From Wuchereria bancrofti (taxonomy: Eukaryota > Nematoda > Chromadorea > Rhabditida > Onchocercidae), in NCBI GenBank assembly GCA_005281725.1, contig SSBO01000032.1:8239-32499 (forward strand): DNA of 24,261 nucleotides, given 5' to 3'. Below, one piece after another: positions 22,967 through 24,261 of the stretch. How positions within the stretch are numbered: position 1 is the first letter of the stretch; every line of letters begins with the position of its first letter. Position numbers and translations under genes: made by a program. Below the pieces are notes generated by a model. That model was not told the origin of the DNA, ran no database searches, and worked only from the letters and a program-made list of their open reading frames with translations.

Positions 22967-23180
22967 TGTCGGGAAATTTCGAATTTGATGCTTTATCGTT
23001 AGCTCAAACTTGGGTAATTAAACCTCCGTTGTTGTTCGTCGATTGTTTTTCCGCACCTCAAACTTGGGTAATTAAACCTTTATTTAACATAAAACAAATC
23101 AACATCATAATAACGCATTATACATATCGCACGGATGCTACACAGTTATAAAGGTGCTAAACATTATCATAGAGCTGAAA
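22967..23180 (-). mobile_element. Candidate 3' LTR of the BEL/Pao element
   Basis: The segment lies downstream of the pol end in the element's orientation. On the minus strand it is preceded by a G-rich polypurine-like tract (GGGCGGTTGGGG, 23181-23192), contains an AATAAA at 23084-23079, and ends CCCGACA at 22967, a plausible CA-ending LTR terminus. It holds two copies of a 23-bp direct repeat (23003-23025 and 23057-23079). No second LTR is in the window, so the boundaries are estimates and the start could differ by tens of bases. Confidence 0.35.
23003..23079. repeat. Pair of 23-bp perfect direct repeats, 54 bp apart
   Basis: CTCAAACTTGGGTAATTAAA followed by CCT occurs at 23003-23025 and again at 23057-23079, with a 31-bp spacer that is less AT-rich than the surroundings. 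Both lie within the candidate LTR. Direct repeats inside an LTR can be protein-binding or R-region duplications, but no function can be read here. Confidence 0.85.
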
Positions 23181-23192
23181 CCCCAACCGCCC

Positions 23193-23457
23193 TATAAATG
23201 GACAATTGTAAAAAGTGATTAATTGTAATTAAGAGATGGTGTTGGAGTTAATTGAGACTAAAGATAATAAATGCGAATTTGAGAAGAAAGGAGATTTGTT
23301 TAAGGATAGATATCTCTTTGTTACAATAGTCTATTACATGCATTTAATTTTCACATCTCTTATACAATATGTGTATAAGCGAGGTTAATTTATGGACAAA
23401 GAGATTCTCATTTACTGCTTCTCCTCGCTTTCCAACTACATCGTTTGTACCAAAGGA
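23193..23457. other. Non-coding segment between pol end and candidate LTR
   Basis: About 265 bases follow the pol stop codon in the element's direction before the G-rich tract. No frame is supported. ATCTCTTTGT occurs in inverted orientation nearby (ACAAAGAGAT near 23396-23405 and ATCTCTTTGT near 23311-23320). This could be untranslated 3' sequence or part of a longer LTR. Confidence 0.4.
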
Positions 23458-24261
23458 TTATCCGTTTATCAGTTTATCGCCTTTGTTCCTCGTCTTTAGT
23501 GACACTCCCAACCGCGAGCGCGCGCCTTGTTCTTCTGGCGTGTTGACACTTTGTCGATCTCTCGTATCATCCTCGTTAATCGTATTGACGTGTTGTTGAT
23601 CTCTCATCGAGTAGGTTTCTTCCACTTCTAGAGGGTATAAGACATTTATGGGTTTGGTGAGGAGTCTTCCGCTTGCCATCTCTATTACTACAGCTCGCAC
23701 AGCTCCATCTTTCCCTTTTTTCAGTTCTCTTATCTTTGCTAGTTTCCAGAGTCCGCGAGGTGTATCGGGCTCATCAAGCAAAACAATTCCTCCTTTTTTG
23801 ATTTATCCTCCTTCGTCGATTTTGGATGTGAATGCTCTCTCTGGGTTCGTTCTCTGAGGCTGGTGAGGTATTCTCTTTTCCATAGTTCTCAGAAGATATC
23901 CAGCACTTTCAGCATGTATGTCCAATACAAGAAAGAGTCCAATACAAGCAAGAAAGAGCTTTTGTTTCGAATCTAGTTTTCCTGGTACGTAGTCGTCGTG
24001 TTCGTCTCTCATTGAAGGTAAGGCTAAGGAGGCTTTAGGTTGTATGAAATCCACAGGTCGTATTACTATGCAGTCTTCGAAAATAGCGTATGTTAAAGGT
24101 CGAGTATTTAGGATTCCTTCAACTTCGGCGAGGAGTGTTACAAACTCCCTTTCTGCTAGTAACTTCCTTCCAATCGCTCTCCTCATAGTCATTTTCGTTA
24201 ATCCAATAAGTCGTTCATACAGTCCTCCTTCCCATGGTGCTCTCGGTGTGATGTTTTCCCA
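23458..24261 (-). mobile_element. BEL/Pao LTR retrotransposon, degenerate 3' end of pol, cut by the window edge
   Basis: The minus-strand frame enters from the right edge with the end of the integrase: ENITPRAPWEGGLYERLIGL, then LLAEVEGILNTRPLTY, both typical of BEL/Pao integrases. Further on, GGIVLLDEPDTPRGLWKLAK and VVIEMASGRLLTKPINVLYP are the DUF5641 domain found at the C-terminus of BEL/Pao Pol. The reading is broken: an in-frame TAA lies at 23805-23803, and between about 23815 and 23960 the conserved sequence sits in a different frame, with frame changes near an imperfect tandem duplication (23920-23936 and 23937-23957). The tail ends with TAA at 23460-23458. Reverse transcriptase, protease and gag lie outside the window. 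The element is a dead copy at this end. Confidence 0.88.
23539..23608 (-). repeat. Internal 42-bp period repeat in the Pol tail
   Basis: The tail after DUF5641 contains two related segments, RDQQHVNT and RDRQSVNT, separated so that the period is 14 codons. The DNA shows the same imperfect repeat (AGAGATCAACAACACGTCAA and AGAGATCGACAAAGTGTCAA). It is a small in-frame expansion of the variable C-terminus. Confidence 0.6.

Noticed and set aside
22966..23151. 61-residue plus-strand frame with a repeated QTWVIKP motif
   Set aside because: The motif comes from the 23-bp DNA repeats inside the candidate LTR, and the frame runs opposite to the element; no protein family is recognised.

Overview
The window is a strongly AT-rich stretch of a eukaryotic nuclear genome, most likely a nematode and plausibly a filarial or other parasitic one. 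The reasons are short spliced genes with GT-AG introns (159 to 438 bp where measured), nematode-style TTTTAG/TTTGCAG acceptors, a TTTTAG directly in front of an initiator ATG (the arrangement expected for spliced-leader trans-splicing), conserved metazoan single-copy gene families, and a BEL/Pao retrotransposon tail. There is nothing prokaryotic here. The species call is inference; the gene calls rest on motifs read in the translation.

Every recognisable gene or gene relic lies on the minus strand. Going down the coordinates from the right edge: the 3' end of a decayed BEL/Pao element (integrase end plus DUF5641, 23458-24261) with a candidate LTR (22967-23180); about 5 kb of very AT-rich DNA without genes; a decayed SLC10-type bile-acid/sodium symporter gene (14059 to about 17144); a truncated, disabled RUVBL1 (pontin) gene keeping only the N-terminal third (10984-12650); an apparently intact mitochondrial ribosomal protein L12 gene whose first exon I could not find (7982-8971); a disabled ZNF706-like gene present twice only because of an assembly duplication (3607-4273 and 5315-5981); and an intact two-exon ZNF706-like gene (2192-2811). 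The left end holds two weak, unassigned exon-like segments.

Five N gaps (4722, 7815, 8483-8484, 20004, 22048) are each flanked by apparently exact direct repeats of 1707, 157, 152, 1579 and 154 bp. In each case the sequence left of the gap ends where the copy right of the gap also ends, which is the signature of overlapping contig ends joined without merging. Removing them would shrink the window from 24,261 to about 20,506 bp, remove the second ZNF706 pseudogene and repair the end of an MRPL12 exon.

The genes do not form a pathway or operon. What stands out is the density of dead or fragmentary copies of ordinary genes that still have introns (so not retrocopies), carry small tandem duplications of 17-29 bp, and sit among retrotransposon debris with two apparently live housekeeping genes. 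That pattern fits a low-recombination or degenerating region, for example a sex-linked segment, but nothing here proves it. I found no evidence for a new molecular system.
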